64,000 bases of DNA from Parvibaculaceae bacterium Mf 1.05b.01 (GCA_000509225.1 BAOK01000001.1:62001-126000), one strand, 5' to 3'; positions 43,263 to 52,860 are shown, counted from the first letter of the stretch. Made by a program: numbers and translations. Notes: generated from the sequence alone by a model not told the origin.

Positions 43263-43697
43263 CTAAGCGGCTCCAAGTGCGCCCAGCAGATCCAGCTCGT
43301 TTTCAGTGATGTTCGCTAAGGAGTAGCCGTCCAGCACGTCGAGAAAGGCGCTCTGCGCTTCAAACAGCACCGATTTGAATTGGCAGGCACTGCTGATCCT
43401 GCAGTTATCGTCCTTCCGATTGAAGCACTCGACCAGGTGAAAGTCCGGCTCCAATCCCCGAATGGCGTCGCCCAGGTTAATCTCGCCTGCCGGACGCGAC
43501 AGTTTCATACCGCCATTTTTCCCCTTTTGCGTTTCGACATAACCCAGCTTCGAAAGCTGGTAGGCGACTTTGACCATGTGGTTTTGGGAAATCTGAAACG
43601 TCTCCGCAATTTCCTTGGCTGTGCAAAGCCGCTCTGGGTGTACCGCGAGGTACATCAGGGCGCGCAGCGAATAATCTGTGAATGCGGTCAGCTTCAT
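43263..43697 (-). CDS. nsrR: Rrf2-family nitric-oxide-sensing repressor NsrR
   Basis: A 144-residue winged-helix regulator. MKLTAFTDYSLRALMYLAVH and QISQNHMVKVAYQLSKLGYV form the HTH, and C91, C99 and C105 (in ECFNRKDDNCRISSACQFK) are the Fe-S cluster ligands in the NsrR pattern. Nitric oxide damages the cluster and relieves repression. It is divergent from hmp with a 78-base spacer containing a large palindrome, the classic target arrangement. Confidence 0.93.
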   Translation of the reverse strand: MKLTAFTDYSLRALMYLAVHPERLCTAKEIAETFQISQNHMVKVAYQLSKLGYVETQKGKNGGMKLSRPAGEINLGDAIRGLEPDFHLVECFNRKDDNCRISSACQFKSVLFEAQSAFLDVLDGYSLANITENELDLLGALGAA

Positions 43698-43730
43698 TTT
43701 CTACCTGTCCTCACTTGACAATAATCTCTA

Positions 43731-43769
43731 CCACCTTAAATAAGTATTTCAAATACATATTTAAGGTGG
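43731..43769. promoter_or_regulatory. 39-bp NsrR-type operator between nsrR and hmp
   Basis: Two 19-base arms around a central C (43750) with a single mismatch. The inner part AAGTATTT-C-AAATACAT matches the NsrR box form, and the outer arms CCACCTTAAATA/TATTTAAGGTGG extend it. The right end AAGGTGG is also the hmp ribosome-binding site, 6 bases before its ATG. Binding would block both promoters, and the RNA could fold to hide the site. Confidence 0.85.
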
Positions 43770-43775
43770 TCAATC

Positions 43776-45026
43776 ATGCTCAGTGAAAAAACAATCTCCC
43801 TCATAAAGTCTACAGTACCGGCTCTTCAGGAAAATGGAGAGACATTGACCCGACATTTCTACGAACGGATGTTTGACCGGAACCCAGAGGTTCGTGCTTT
43901 CTTCAACCCGGCAAACCAGGCCTCTGGTGGTCAACAGCAGGCGCTTGCGGCTGCGATCTGCGCCTATGCAGCGAATATCGACAATCTCGGCGCGCTGACG
44001 GGAGCCGTGGAAGTGATTGCGCAGAAGCATGCGTCCCTACAGATCAAGCCGGAGCATTATCCGATTGTTGGTGACAACCTGTTGGCCTCCATCAAGACGG
44101 TTCTGGGGGAGGCAGCAACCGATGAGGTGATTGACGCCTGGGCGGCTGCGTATGAAGTGCTTACAGGAATCCTGACGGGGCGCGAACGCGAAATCTACGA
44201 CGGACAGGCGGCGGCGCCTGGTGGGTGGCGCGATTTCAAAGAGTTCAAGGTTGTGAAGAAGGAGAAGGAAAGCGAGGTCATCACGTCGCTTTATCTCGCT
44301 CCCGATGATGGCACAGCAGTGCCTCCGTTTAAGCCAGGGCAGTATATTTCGCTTAGGGTTCCGTCTGAAGATGGCTCAACAACGATGCGGAACTATAGCC
44401 TGTCGGGTCGGCCAGGAGAGGAGCATTTTCGGATCAGTGTGAAGCGGGAGGCAGGTCAGGGCGTACCGGACGGATATGTTTCCAATCTGCTGCACAAGTC
44501 GGTTGAGGTTGGCCAGACGGTTGAACTTGCAGCCCCTAGTGGTGAGTTTGTGCTCGACCAGTCGACGGGATCAGACCGCCCGCTCGTTTTGCTTGCTGGT
44601 GGTGTTGGGATTACGCCAGTCTTCAGCATGCTCCTCGTTGCACTTGAAACGATGCCGGAGCGCGATGTCAGCTTTATCTATGGGTGTCTTGATGAAAAGC
44701 ATCAGGCGTTCAAGGCGGATATTGATCAGCTGCAACGGGATCACCCCAATCTGAAGGTTCACTACCGATATAGTGATCGTCCCGCTGAAGAGATCGCAAA
44801 AGAGACGGCGGCAAACGTGAGTGATGGGTTTGTCGATGCTGGCCTGATTGACAGTGTCGTGAGTCAGCGGGATGCGGACTATTACTTCTGCGGGCCCAAA
44901 CTGTTTATGGCAGCGGTAAATAGAACGCTGGTTGGCTGGAATGTCCCACGCTCTCAAATACATTTTGAGTTCTTTGGACCAAAAGAGGATCTGGAGTCCC
45001 CGGCGGCAAGTGCGACTGCTGCCTGA
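43776..45026 (+). CDS. hmp: Flavohemoprotein, nitric oxide dioxygenase
   Basis: A 416-residue enzyme oxidising NO to nitrate with O2 and NAD(P)H. Globin domain 1-145 with the distal Y29 (HFYERMF), Q53 region and proximal H85 (AQKHASLQIKPEHYP). FAD domain ~150-260 with FKPGQYISLRV and MRNYSLSG. NAD domain with VLLAGGVGITPVFSMLL and the C-terminal FFGPKE motif. All catalytic residues are intact. Expression is expected to be NO-induced through the NsrR box in front. Confidence 0.96.
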   Translation: MLSEKTISLIKSTVPALQENGETLTRHFYERMFDRNPEVRAFFNPANQASGGQQQALAAAICAYAANIDNLGALTGAVEVIAQKHASLQIKPEHYPIVGDNLLASIKTVLGEAATDEVIDAWAAAYEVLTGILTGREREIYDGQAAAPGGWRDFKEFKVVKKEKESEVITSLYLAPDDGTAVPPFKPGQYISLRVPSEDGSTTMRNYSLSGRPGEEHFRISVKREAGQGVPDGYVSNLLHKSVEVGQTVELAAPSGEFVLDQSTGSDRPLVLLAGGVGITPVFSMLLVALETMPERDVSFIYGCLDEKHQAFKADIDQLQRDHPNLKVHYRYSDRPAEEIAKETAANVSDGFVDAGLIDSVVSQRDADYYFCGPKLFMAAVNRTLVGWNVPRSQIHFEFFGPKEDLESPAASATAA

Positions 45027-45034
45027 TGTATCAC

Positions 45035-45064
45035 CCGAGCGCTGGCCTTGAGTTCAGCGCTCGG
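45035..45064. terminator. Convergent terminator hairpin after hmp
   Basis: Perfect 10-bp arms CCGAGCGCTG and CAGCGCTCGG with a 10-base loop between the hmp stop and the end of the minus-strand gene; it overlaps that gene's stop codon. There is no T-run. Confidence 0.6.
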
Positions 45065-46073
45065 TAAGTTTGAACTCGATGCGGCGATTGCGGCGGTTGG
45101 TCGCTTCGCCACTGCCTTCCGCCAGCGGGTGGAACTCCGCAAAGCCCGCGGATGAGAGCCGGCGCTCGCTGACACCGCCCTCGATGAGGTATTGAACCAC
45201 TGACAGGGCACGGGCATTGGCCAGATGCCAATTTGATGGAAACTCTGAGGTTCGGATGGGTGTGGAGTCTGTGTGCCCGTCCACTCGCAGGATCCAGTTG
45301 ATGTCGCCGGGGATCTCCGCGGTGATTTCCCGAATGGCCACAGCAATTTTCCGAAGTTCCCGCTGACCGGCCGGGCTGATATCTGCTGACCCTGACGCGA
45401 AGAGAATTTCTGACTGGAGCACAAAGCGGTCACCGACAACTTCAATGTCGTCGCGATTGCCGAGCGCTTCTTTCAGGCGGGCAAAGAAATCAGAGCGATA
45501 GCGTGCGAGCTCCTGAACCTTTTGGGCAAGCGCTGAGTTAAGACGGCGGCCAAGATCAGCGATCTGCGCGTCGGATTCTCTGTCTTTAGCTTCGGCAGCT
45601 TCGAGCGCTTGCTCCAGTGCTGCCAGCTGACGGCGGAGCGCTGCCAGCTGCTGGTTCACCAGTTCTACCTGCGCGAGGGCTAGTGCACTGATTTGTCGTT
45701 CTTCATCCAACTCGGATAAGAGGACGGCTTCACGGTCGCCTGACCCGGCACCTTCTGCGAGCAGACCTGCAAGCCGGGATTGTTCATCCTCGGCACTTGC
45801 AAGGGCGCTGGACAGGGACGCCACAGTGGATTGCAGGTCAGCATTTTCAAGCTGGGCTAAGGCCAGAAGATCAGCGAGTTCAGAAACCTGGGACCGCAAC
45901 CGATCGAGCGCGCTGTCCTTGCCGGTGATGGACTGCGCAAGAAAGAACTGAGTGAGCATGAAGATGGAGAGCAGAAAGACCAGCACCAGCAAAAGTGTTG
46001 CCATAGCGTCCACAAAGCCCGGCCAATAATCGGCGCTTGGTGCTCTGCTTCTGATGCGGTGGGAAATGGCCAT
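45054..46073 (-). CDS. MotB/OmpA-like protein with TM helix and coiled coil
   Basis: A 339-residue inner-membrane protein. A single TM helix (~20-45, MATLLLVLVFLLSIFMLTQF) carries the Asp in WPGFVDAMA, at the position of the MotB proton-binding Asp. Then come a long coiled coil (~50-190) and an OmpA/MotB peptidoglycan-binding domain (~215-335: ILFASGSADISPAGQ, RVDGHTDSTPIR, NWHLANARALSVVQ, NRRNRRIEF). It is translated after the MotA/TolQ-like gene (15-base gap). The pair looks like a proton-driven stator, but flagellar genes are absent here. Confidence 0.85.
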   Translation of the reverse strand: MAISHRIRSRAPSADYWPGFVDAMATLLLVLVFLLSIFMLTQFFLAQSITGKDSALDRLRSQVSELADLLALAQLENADLQSTVASLSSALASAEDEQSRLAGLLAEGAGSGDREAVLLSELDEERQISALALAQVELVNQQLAALRRQLAALEQALEAAEAKDRESDAQIADLGRRLNSALAQKVQELARYRSDFFARLKEALGNRDDIEVVGDRFVLQSEILFASGSADISPAGQRELRKIAVAIREITAEIPGDINWILRVDGHTDSTPIRTSEFPSNWHLANARALSVVQYLIEGGVSERRLSSAGFAEFHPLAEGSGEATNRRNRRIEFKLTER

Positions 46074-46088
46074 GATATCTACCGGGGG

Positions 46089-46994
46089 TTAGCGACCCTC
46101 TTGCTCCAGCGCGCGGGTGAGCCGCTCCAACACGGGCTGCAAGGCTTCTTGGTTACGTGCAAGACCATTTACCAGATGTTGTTCTGCGCGCATTTGCTCA
46201 GTAAGAGCGGCAATCTGATTGGCGAGCGCCATGAGTGTCTGACTTGGATCGGCAGAAGGCGCTGTGTCTCCATTGGTGCCGACAATGTCGGTAACCGTGG
46301 AGAGCCATTCTTCCAGCTCATTGTAGAAGCGGTTTTGTGCCTGACCTGCCTGGAGGTCGAGGAAACCGAGAATGAGGGATCCGGCAAGACCAAAAAGTGA
46401 GGAAGAGAAGGCTGTACCCATGCCCCGGAGCGGCTCCTGCAAGCCTTCGCGAAGCGTGCTGAAAACCGTGAGGCTGTCTGCGGCGTCGACATCAAGAGAG
46501 TCGAGTGTGCCGGCGATGGAGGAGACAGTGGCGAGCAGGCCCCAGAAGGTGCCCAGGAGGCCTAAGAAGATCAGCAGCCCGATCATGTAGCGGGAGATTT
46601 CCCGCTGTTCTTCGAGGCGCGAGGCCAGGCTGTCGAGCAGGGAGCGCATGGACAGGGCGCTTAGCACCACATGGGTGGTGCGGTTCCCAAACATAGTGGC
46701 CATGGGGGCCAAGAGCTTTGGCGGTTTTGGAAGCGCCAGCCCCGGATCAGACCGTCTGAAGGAATTCACCCAGCGGATTTCCGGCCCCAGAACCAGGATC
46801 TGACGAAAGGCATAGAGCGTGCCGATGATCAAGACGCCGACAATCAGACCATTCAGGCCCGGGTTGGCCATAAAGGCTTCGGAGAATTGTGGCAGCAGAA
46901 TAAGACCAAGAAAGCCCACCAGCGTTAAGAAGAGCAGCATGCGGGTGAGATAGGGGCGGGGTCGTGAAAGGGTCACGCCGTCCTGTCTGTCCAT
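46089..46994 (-). CDS. MotA/TolQ/ExbB-type proton channel protein
   Basis: A 301-residue membrane protein. Two N-terminal helices (LFLTLVGFLGLILLPQF; LIVGVLIIGTLYAFRQIL), a cytoplasmic stretch, then two helices typical of the proton channel (ISRYMIGLLIFLGLLGTFWG; FSSSLFGLAGSLILGFLDLQ) and a C-terminal helical tail. Gly/Pro-rich LLGTFWGLL corresponds to the conserved TolQ/MotA pore segment. It sits between an OmpA-like gene (47022) and the MotB-like gene (45054), all on the minus strand. It probably forms a stator complex with the MotB-like partner. Confidence 0.85.
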   Translation of the reverse strand: MDRQDGVTLSRPRPYLTRMLLFLTLVGFLGLILLPQFSEAFMANPGLNGLIVGVLIIGTLYAFRQILVLGPEIRWVNSFRRSDPGLALPKPPKLLAPMATMFGNRTTHVVLSALSMRSLLDSLASRLEEQREISRYMIGLLIFLGLLGTFWGLLATVSSIAGTLDSLDVDAADSLTVFSTLREGLQEPLRGMGTAFSSSLFGLAGSLILGFLDLQAGQAQNRFYNELEEWLSTVTDIVGTNGDTAPSADPSQTLMALANQIAALTEQMRAEQHLVNGLARNQEALQPVLERLTRALEQEGR

Positions 46995-47021
46995 ATTCTC
47001 TCCCCCTCGGATTGCTTAGTG

Positions 47022-47957
47022 TTATCGACTGCTCAACAGAATATCGACCCGATTGGCGGGGCCACTGTCGCGGGTGCCGCCGAGGGCGCGTACATCAATG
47101 CGGCTTTGCAACACGCCGCGCTCAACGAGGAATTTTCGCACATTAAGTGCTCGCTTAAGGGACAGGCGGCGCGCATCGGAACTCACATCTCCTGCTGTTC
47201 CGGCAAAGGCCTGGATCTCGATCCGATCGTCATGACGCATCAGCTCCATTGCGATCATTTCCAACTCGTCACGGGCGCCGCCCAGAATATCAGCTGTGCT
47301 TTCTTCAAAGTTCAGACGATGGCTTGCTGATTGTGGGGCAGGCAGGCTTGCGACCTGAACAGGCGGCTCTTGGACTGTCTCCGCTGGTGTCTGTGTCAAT
47401 GTTGGCGCGGTTACCGGGGAAACGGGTGCTGCGCTCGGCGCCGGGGGAACAGGGGGGACCAAGGGTGTAAGTGTTGCAGTTGCCGGTGCTTGTTGAGCCA
47501 CTGAGGGCGTAGGTTGGACGCTTTGTATTGCCTGCTCAACGGGTGCGGCCGGACGGGTCTCGACACGCTGCGGCGTCGGAGCGGGAGCTCTTAGGGTCGG
47601 CGTTGTAACAGGTGTCGGCGTGGCGGTTCTTGCTGCCGGCGTTGGAATGCGGGGTGGAACCGGCGGAGCCGCTGCTGGTTGCACCTCAACAGCCGTGGCA
47701 TCAGCAGGTCCCAAAATTTTTGGTGTTTCTTGTGATTGGCGCACTGACGCAGGTGGCGTGAGCAATATCCGTGTTGGCGGGGTTTCGCCGGGATATCGCA
47801 ACTGTACGGGTGCCTTTCCCGGTGCGATGCGTGCATCCGCCTCAGTCTGTCCACCGATGGCGGTCAGATTGACTTCCACATCCGCATGAACTGACGTGGA
47901 CGTCAGCGCGATGAAAAGAGCTGGAACAATGAGGGTGGTGTGGCCTGCTAGGCGCAT
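47022..47957 (-). CDS. Exported OmpA-like protein with Pro-rich linker
   Basis: A 311-residue protein. A signal peptide (MRLAGHTTLIVPALFIALTS, S-V-H-A) is followed by ~65 structured residues, then ~110 residues of Pro/Ala/Thr-rich linker (~75-200) and a C-terminal OmpA-like domain (~215-311: LNFEESTADILGGARDELEM, IEIQAFAGTAGD, LSLKRALNVRKFLVERGV). The linker could span the periplasm. It ends 27 bases before the MotA-like gene, so the three genes probably act together at the envelope. Confidence 0.8.
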   Translation of the reverse strand: MRLAGHTTLIVPALFIALTSTSVHADVEVNLTAIGGQTEADARIAPGKAPVQLRYPGETPPTRILLTPPASVRQSQETPKILGPADATAVEVQPAAAPPVPPRIPTPAARTATPTPVTTPTLRAPAPTPQRVETRPAAPVEQAIQSVQPTPSVAQQAPATATLTPLVPPVPPAPSAAPVSPVTAPTLTQTPAETVQEPPVQVASLPAPQSASHRLNFEESTADILGGARDELEMIAMELMRHDDRIEIQAFAGTAGDVSSDARRLSLKRALNVRKFLVERGVLQSRIDVRALGGTRDSGPANRVDILLSSR

Positions 47958-48136
47958 TCTTAACGGTCCTTACTCTCCGGGCTCGCTGATTTCGCTTGTC
48001 AGCACCAATTCCGACTCACTCGACATTATTGCTGCCTCTGAAGGGTACTGCCAGTGTCAGAGGGACAAATCACGAGCCAAGGTTAAGGGAGAAGGGGGCA
48101 AAATTGGGGCGAACAGGTCCTTTGGGTGGCTCGCCG

Positions 48137-48940
48137 TCAGGCGCTTCCGGCCTTTTTCAGGATATTGATTAGAGGCCGGTGCAGTGTTTCATTGCTCGCA
48201 AGCACACTTCCAGTGCCTAGAACATCCGACTTGTTATTGAGGTCTGTGATGGTGCCGCCGGCTTCGCGAACCAGAATAATACCTGCGGCCAGGTCCCAGG
48301 CATTCAGACCGCTTTCCCAATACGCGTCAAACCGACCAGCCGCGACGAAGGCCATGTCGATGGCGCAGGAGCCCGTGCGGCGGACCCCGGCGACCTGCGG
48401 CATAATTTCGGCAAGCTGCTTTGAGAAGGTAGCATGGTTCTTCCAGCCAATATGCGGAACGCCCGTGCATACAACGGCTTGGGACAGGTCACGGCGCGCG
48501 GCGACACGCAGGCGTTTGTCGTTCACAAAAGCGCCTTTACCTTTTTCCGCCCAGAAGAGTTCGTCGGCAATTGGATTGTAGGTGAGCCCGGCAATGATCT
48601 CGCCTTCTCGTTCCAGTGCGATGTTGATTGCAAAGAGTGGGATGCCGTGAAGAAAATTGGTGGTGCCGTCCAACGGATCGATGATCCAGCGATGGCTTTT
48701 GTCTGTTCCCTCAACCGTGCCGCCTTCTTCCAGCAAAAAGCCGTATCCAGGCCGGGCGCGGGTTAATTCTTCACGCAGGGTCTCCTCCGCGCGCAGATCA
48801 GCTGCGGAGACGAAATCTCCGGGACCTTTCACGGATACCTGAAGGTTTTCCACTTCCCCGAAGTCGCGGATCAGCGTCCGGGCGGCCTTGCGGGCAGCCT
48901 GCACCATCACGGTGAGGGTAGGAGAGTGGCGGCTGCTCAT
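48137..48940 (-). CDS. suhB: Inositol monophosphatase family protein (SuhB)
   Basis: A 267-residue Mg-dependent, Li-sensitive-type phosphatase. Metal motifs are FLLEEGG (Glu pair near 70), WIIDPLDGTTNFLHGIPLF (the Asp-Pro-Leu-Asp motif) and the C-terminal NAWDLAAGIILVREAGG. In bacteria SuhB also binds transcription antitermination complexes. It lies between the OmpA trio and efp with ~50-180-base gaps, in the minus-strand run. Confidence 0.92.
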   Translation of the reverse strand: MSSRHSPTLTVMVQAARKAARTLIRDFGEVENLQVSVKGPGDFVSAADLRAEETLREELTRARPGYGFLLEEGGTVEGTDKSHRWIIDPLDGTTNFLHGIPLFAINIALEREGEIIAGLTYNPIADELFWAEKGKGAFVNDKRLRVAARRDLSQAVVCTGVPHIGWKNHATFSKQLAEIMPQVAGVRRTGSCAIDMAFVAAGRFDAYWESGLNAWDLAAGIILVREAGGTITDLNNKSDVLGTGSVLASNETLHRPLINILKKAGSA

Positions 48941-48996
48941 GCGATGTGCCTTCGTGTCATACTAAATGATGAAAGATGTTTGTCAGTGGAGATCGG

Positions 48997-49560
48997 CTAT
49001 TCAGCGCGCTTCACATAGGTGACTTCGTTTGTGTCGACAACAATTTTGTCACCGGTGTTGACGAAGGGCGGCACCATGACGCGCACGCCGTTTTCCATCA
49101 TCGCGGGTTTGTAGGATGAGGTGGCTGTCTGGCCTTTAACGACGGGTTCTGTGTCCGTGATTTCCAGCGTCACATGATCGGGCAGGCTGATGCCCAGCGG
49201 GCGACCTTCGTGGCTTTCAACTGTTACTTCCATGCCGTCCTGCAGGAAGGCCGCGCGCTCACCTACAAAATCTGTTTGCAGTTCGATCTGCTCGTAGGTG
49301 GTGGTGTCCATGAAGGTCAGCATGCCGTCTACTTCATAGAGGTACTGGTAGTCTTTCTGTTCCAGCCGGATCTTTTCGACCGTTTCAGCGGACCGGAAGC
49401 GCTCGTTCAGCTTTGAATTGTCGATCAGGTTTTTCAGCTCAACCTGTGCGAACGCACCGCCCTTGCCAGGCTTCACGTGCTGCGTTTTTACCGCAACCCA
49501 AAGTCCGCCTTTGTGCTCAATGACGTTGCCAATGCGAATTTCGTTGCCGTTGATCTTCAT
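48997..49560 (-). CDS. efp: Translation elongation factor P
   Basis: A 187-residue factor that rescues ribosomes stalled on proline runs. The start [18 protein letters not shown] at 49560 is the family start; a 14-codon upstream extension is not supported. The tip loop [10 protein letters not shown] carries K33, the position that is modified in many bacteria. The OB domains end normally ([13 protein letters not shown]). Pro-rich targets are present nearby, e.g. the linker of the OmpA-like protein at 47022. Confidence 0.96.
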   Translation of the reverse strand: MKINGNEIRIGNVIEHKGGLWVAVKTQHVKPGKGGAFAQVELKNLIDNSKLNERFRSAETVEKIRLEQKDYQYLYEVDGMLTFMDTTTYEQIELQTDFVGERAAFLQDGMEVTVESHEGRPLGISLPDHVTLEITDTEPVVKGQTATSSYKPAMMENGVRVMVPPFVNTGDKIVVDTNEVTYVKRAE

Positions 49561-49756
49561 GCGCTTACATCCGGAAGGGCCAGGTTTGAGCGACGAGGCC
49601 AAAGCTGGCAGAAAACAAAGGACTTGGGCGTCCTGGAACGCCCTGTCCGGCGCTTGGATAGCACTTGAGCGGGGTTGGTTCCAACCGGAATCGGTGGTTG
49701 AACCGAAAACCTACGCAAATCGCAGGAAAAAGGCTCTGGGGATGCTTTTCGGGACC

Positions 49757-50785
49757 CTATTGAGGCCGGGTCGCTGCTTCCCAGTCTTTTAGAGCTTCTT
49801 CCGCCTGAGCGAGAAGTTCAGGTGTCATTTCAGGTTCAAGCAATGCTGCCAGGTCCGGATCGTCCTGGCCACCTGCGCGCGCAATGCTGAGCCAGGTATA
49901 GGCCGCCATGAGATCTTTTTCGACGCCTTTGCCGAGAAAATACATTCGGGCAAGCCGCGTTTGGGCCAGCGTGTCGCCACGCAGTGCGGCTTCGTTGAAC
50001 CAGGTGGCCGCTTTCTCATCACTTTTCTCGACGCCGGTGCCGTTCGCGTAAAGAAAAGCCAGGGCCGTCTGTGCTTCTGCCAAACCCTCAGCTGCGGCGA
50101 ACTGGAAGAATTCGAGCGCGCCGGCCGGGTGTTTCTCAACGCCGGTGCCTTCAACCATCATAAGGCCCAGATTGTAAGCGGCATCTGCCTGGCCTTTTTC
50201 GGCAGCCTTGCGGAAGTAGCTGGCTGCACGGCTCATATCCTGCGGCTTGATCTCACCAGCGGCATAGATCGCGCCCATTGAGTAAAGCGCGCCTGGATGA
50301 CCGGCGTCAGCGGCTTCCTGAAAAAGCTCGACGGCGCGTTCTGAATTGGCGCTGCCTCCTTGCCCTGCGGCCAACATGTTGGCGAGTTCGAACTTGGCGG
50401 GCACAAGGCCACCTGAACTTGCGCGTTCGAAATAGCGCCGTGCCTCCGCATCATTACGTGCTGTGCCAGCGCCGGTGCGGTAGGCAGAGGCAAGCGCGAA
50501 GGCTGCGGTTGGGTTGCCAGCATCTGCCGCAGACTTGAACCAGCGAAGCCCCTCAACATAGTCCGCCTCAACACCTTCTCCGTTAAAGAGCATTGTGCCG
50601 AGCAACAGCTGTGCGTCTGCGTTGCCGCCAAGGGCAATCTCTCTCAGACCCGCCAGGGCTGTTGTATAGTCGCCCGCCTGATACGCCTCCGCAGCTTCTT
50701 CAAAAGTCTGCGCCCCTGCCATGCTTGCGGGCAAGAAGGCCAGACTTAAGCTCAGAATAAGGGAGGAGAGGGTAAAGCGAGGCAT
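49757..50785 (-). CDS. Exported Sel1-repeat protein
   Basis: A 342-residue protein with a signal peptide (MPRFTLSSLILSLSLAFLPA, A-G-A) and about seven Sel1-like helical repeats of ~36 residues, e.g. ADAQLLLGTMLFNGEGVEAD, PTAAFALASAYRTGAGTARN, ADAAYNLGLMMVEGTGVEKH and TLAQTRLARMYFLGKGVEKD. Sel1 proteins are protein-protein adaptors. The partner is unknown; the location is periplasmic. Confidence 0.85.
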   Translation of the reverse strand: MPRFTLSSLILSLSLAFLPASMAGAQTFEEAAEAYQAGDYTTALAGLREIALGGNADAQLLLGTMLFNGEGVEADYVEGLRWFKSAADAGNPTAAFALASAYRTGAGTARNDAEARRYFERASSGGLVPAKFELANMLAAGQGGSANSERAVELFQEAADAGHPGALYSMGAIYAAGEIKPQDMSRAASYFRKAAEKGQADAAYNLGLMMVEGTGVEKHPAGALEFFQFAAAEGLAEAQTALAFLYANGTGVEKSDEKAATWFNEAALRGDTLAQTRLARMYFLGKGVEKDLMAAYTWLSIARAGGQDDPDLAALLEPEMTPELLAQAEEALKDWEAATRPQ

Positions 50786-50839
50786 GGGCGTACTTTCTCT
50801 AAACTTAAGGCCGGCGTTGGTCTGATCGAGACCGCCTGT

Positions 50840-51508
50840 TTAAGACCCGGCGGCCTCGCCAATGATGCGGTTGAAATCAGCCACGGCTGCCGCAGGTCCG
50901 TGGACATGGCCCCAAACTCCGGCGGAAACCGCCAGAAAATCAGCGCCTGCTGCTACCAATGGGGCAGCGTTCTCAACCGTGATCCCGCCAATGGCGACGC
51001 AGGGAACTTCAAACAGCGTCGACCACCATGTCAGGATTTCAGGTTCGGCCTTACTTATAGCCGCCTTTGTGTCGGTTTTATGAAAGGCGCCAAAGGCGAC
51101 GTAATCCGCCCCTGCTTCGCCTGCGACCATGGCCAGATGGCGGGTCGCGTGACAGGTCACGCCGACAATATGGTCAGGACCCAATAGCTTTCGGGCCTCC
51201 TCGTAGGGCATATCGTTTTGGCCGACATGGACGCCGTCTGCGCCGAGCTCAGCTGCGAGGTCCGCCCGGTCATTGATCAGGAAGGCAGCACCTGCTGCCT
51301 GGGTGACAGGCATCAGGATCTCGGTCGCACGCGCGATGATGTCCGCGTCCGCGCTGGTTTCGCCGTCTTCCTGCTTGAGGCGGAGCTGAACACAGGCGAC
51401 ATCGCCTGCGCCCAAGGCCGCTTTCAGCGTTTCAGCGAAGCCCTGAGGCTCAAGACGCGGTGGCGTGATGAGGTAGAGGCGGCAGTCAGGTTGTGTTGGC
51501 TCGGTCAT
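50840..51508 (-). CDS. thiE: Thiamine-phosphate synthase
   Basis: A 222-residue TIM-barrel enzyme joining HMP-PP and HET-P in thiamine synthesis. VQLRLKQED, the phosphate and Mg motif [20 protein letters not shown], and [20 protein letters not shown] are diagnostic. The QLRLK motif (Lys of the active site) and the D of INDR are intact. No TPP riboswitch was recognised before it, and other thi genes are not here. Confidence 0.9.
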   Translation of the reverse strand: MTEPTQPDCRLYLITPPRLEPQGFAETLKAALGAGDVACVQLRLKQEDGETSADADIIARATEILMPVTQAAGAAFLINDRADLAAELGADGVHVGQNDMPYEEARKLLGPDHIVGVTCHATRHLAMVAGEAGADYVAFGAFHKTDTKAAISKAEPEILTWWSTLFEVPCVAIGGITVENAAPLVAAGADFLAVSAGVWGHVHGPAAAVADFNRIIGEAAGS

Positions 51509-51554
51509 GCAGCCGGTTTATCGCGACCAGAGGTCCCCTGTCATCCGTTTTGTG

Positions 51555-52766
51555 TCATCCGTTCTCGAGGGCTGCGACGCCGGGCAGGGTCTTTCCTTCG
51601 AGCCATTCGAGGAAGGCGCCACCTGCTGTGGAAACATAGGAGAAGTCGTCAGCGGCGCCGGCACCGTTGAGCGCAGCGACGGTGTCGCCGCCGCCTGCGA
51701 CGGAGACCATGGCGCCCATTTTGGTCAGCATGGCCACGTGGCGCGCGGCGGTGTCTGTCCCAATATTGAAGGGCTCGACCTCAAATGCACCAAGCGGTCC
51801 GTTCCAGACCACGGTTTTGGCGGTTTCGAAGTGGCCCGCCAGGGTCGCCAATGTGTCGGTGCCAACGTCGAGGATCATCTGATCCTCAGGCACTGCATCA
51901 ATCGCAACGGTCCTTGAGGTCGCATGCGCCTTGAACTCTGCTGCGACAACCGCGTCTGTCGGCAGGATGATGGTGCAGCCTTCCGTCTCGGCTTTGCCCA
52001 TGATTTCCCGGGCGGTGTCAGCCAGATCATGTTCGCAGAGTGACTTGCCCACATTCACGCCTTTGGCGGCGAGGAAGGTGTTGGCCATGCCACCGCCGAT
52101 CACAAGCGCGTCGACCCTGGCCACCAGATTGCCGAGCAGGTCCAGCTTGGTTGAGATCTTGGCGCCACCCACTATGGCAACCACGGGCCGTTCGGGCTGT
52201 CCGAGCGCCTTTCCAAGGGCGTCGAGTTCCTGCTCCATGGCGCGGCCTGCATAGGCTGGGAGCAGATGAGCAATGCCTTCGGTTGAGCCATGAGCACGAT
52301 GAGCGGCAGAGAAGGCGTCATTCACGTAGATCTCTGCATTCTCTGCGAGGGCAGCAGCAAATTCCTTGTCGTTTTTCTCTTCGCCAGAATGGAAGCGGGT
52401 GTTTTCCAGAACCACCACGCCACCGTCGCTGAGGGCAGACAGGGCATCGCCTGCGGTAAGACCAATGCAATCTTCAGCAAAGGCCACGGGGGCTCCAAGA
52501 AGGTCGCTTAGGGCCGCGGCGATGGGCTTCAGGCTCATTTCAGGCTTGCGCTCACCTTTGGGGCGACCGAAATGCGACAGAATGCCGATCTTGGCGCCCT
52601 TGGCACTCAGGTCTTTCAGCGTGGGCAGAAGACGTTCCAGGCGGGTGGCATCGCTAACGGCACCGGCTTCATTGACGGGAACATTCAAGTCCGCGCGGAC
52701 AAGGACGTGTTTGCCTGTGAGGGGGCCTTGTCCGAATAGATCGTCCAGCGTCTTGTGGTTTGCCAT
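51555..52766 (-). CDS. pgk: Phosphoglycerate kinase
   Basis: A 403-residue glycolytic/gluconeogenic enzyme transferring phosphate between 1,3-bisphosphoglycerate and [40 protein letters not shown] and the C-terminal [20 protein letters not shown] motif are diagnostic. It lies downstream of gap on the same strand, but a strong terminator (52810-52842) separates them, so it needs its own promoter or read-through. Confidence 0.97.
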   Translation of the reverse strand: MANHKTLDDLFGQGPLTGKHVLVRADLNVPVNEAGAVSDATRLERLLPTLKDLSAKGAKIGILSHFGRPKGERKPEMSLKPIAAALSDLLGAPVAFAEDCIGLTAGDALSALSDGGVVVLENTRFHSGEEKNDKEFAAALAENAEIYVNDAFSAAHRAHGSTEGIAHLLPAYAGRAMEQELDALGKALGQPERPVVAIVGGAKISTKLDLLGNLVARVDALVIGGGMANTFLAAKGVNVGKSLCEHDLADTAREIMGKAETEGCTIILPTDAVVAAEFKAHATSRTVAIDAVPEDQMILDVGTDTLATLAGHFETAKTVVWNGPLGAFEVEPFNIGTDTAARHVAMLTKMGAMVSVAGGGDTVAALNGAGAADDFSYVSTAGGAFLEWLEGKTLPGVAALENG

Positions 52767-52809
52767 CTGTCTTTTTCCCGAAAAATGTCTGCCTGTTTGG
52801 CGGCTTAAA

Positions 52810-52842
52810 ATGAAAACGCCCCTGAACTTGGTTCAGGGGCGT
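52810..52842 (-). terminator. Rho-independent terminator between gap and pgk
   Basis: Perfect 12-bp arms ACGCCCCTGAAC and GTTCAGGGGCGT with a 3-base loop; on the minus strand followed by TTTTCATTTT. It ends the gap transcript. Confidence 0.9.
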
Positions 52843-52860
52843 CACATAGCAGAGTGGTGA

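Noticed and set aside
50700-50720. AAAAGTCTGC match to the REP-like core inside the Sel1 gene
   Set aside because: It lies in coding sequence, lacks both arms and is a short chance match.
50786-50839. TPP riboswitch for thiE
   Set aside because: The region upstream of thiE on its strand (51509-51554) is too short and lacks the THI-box core.
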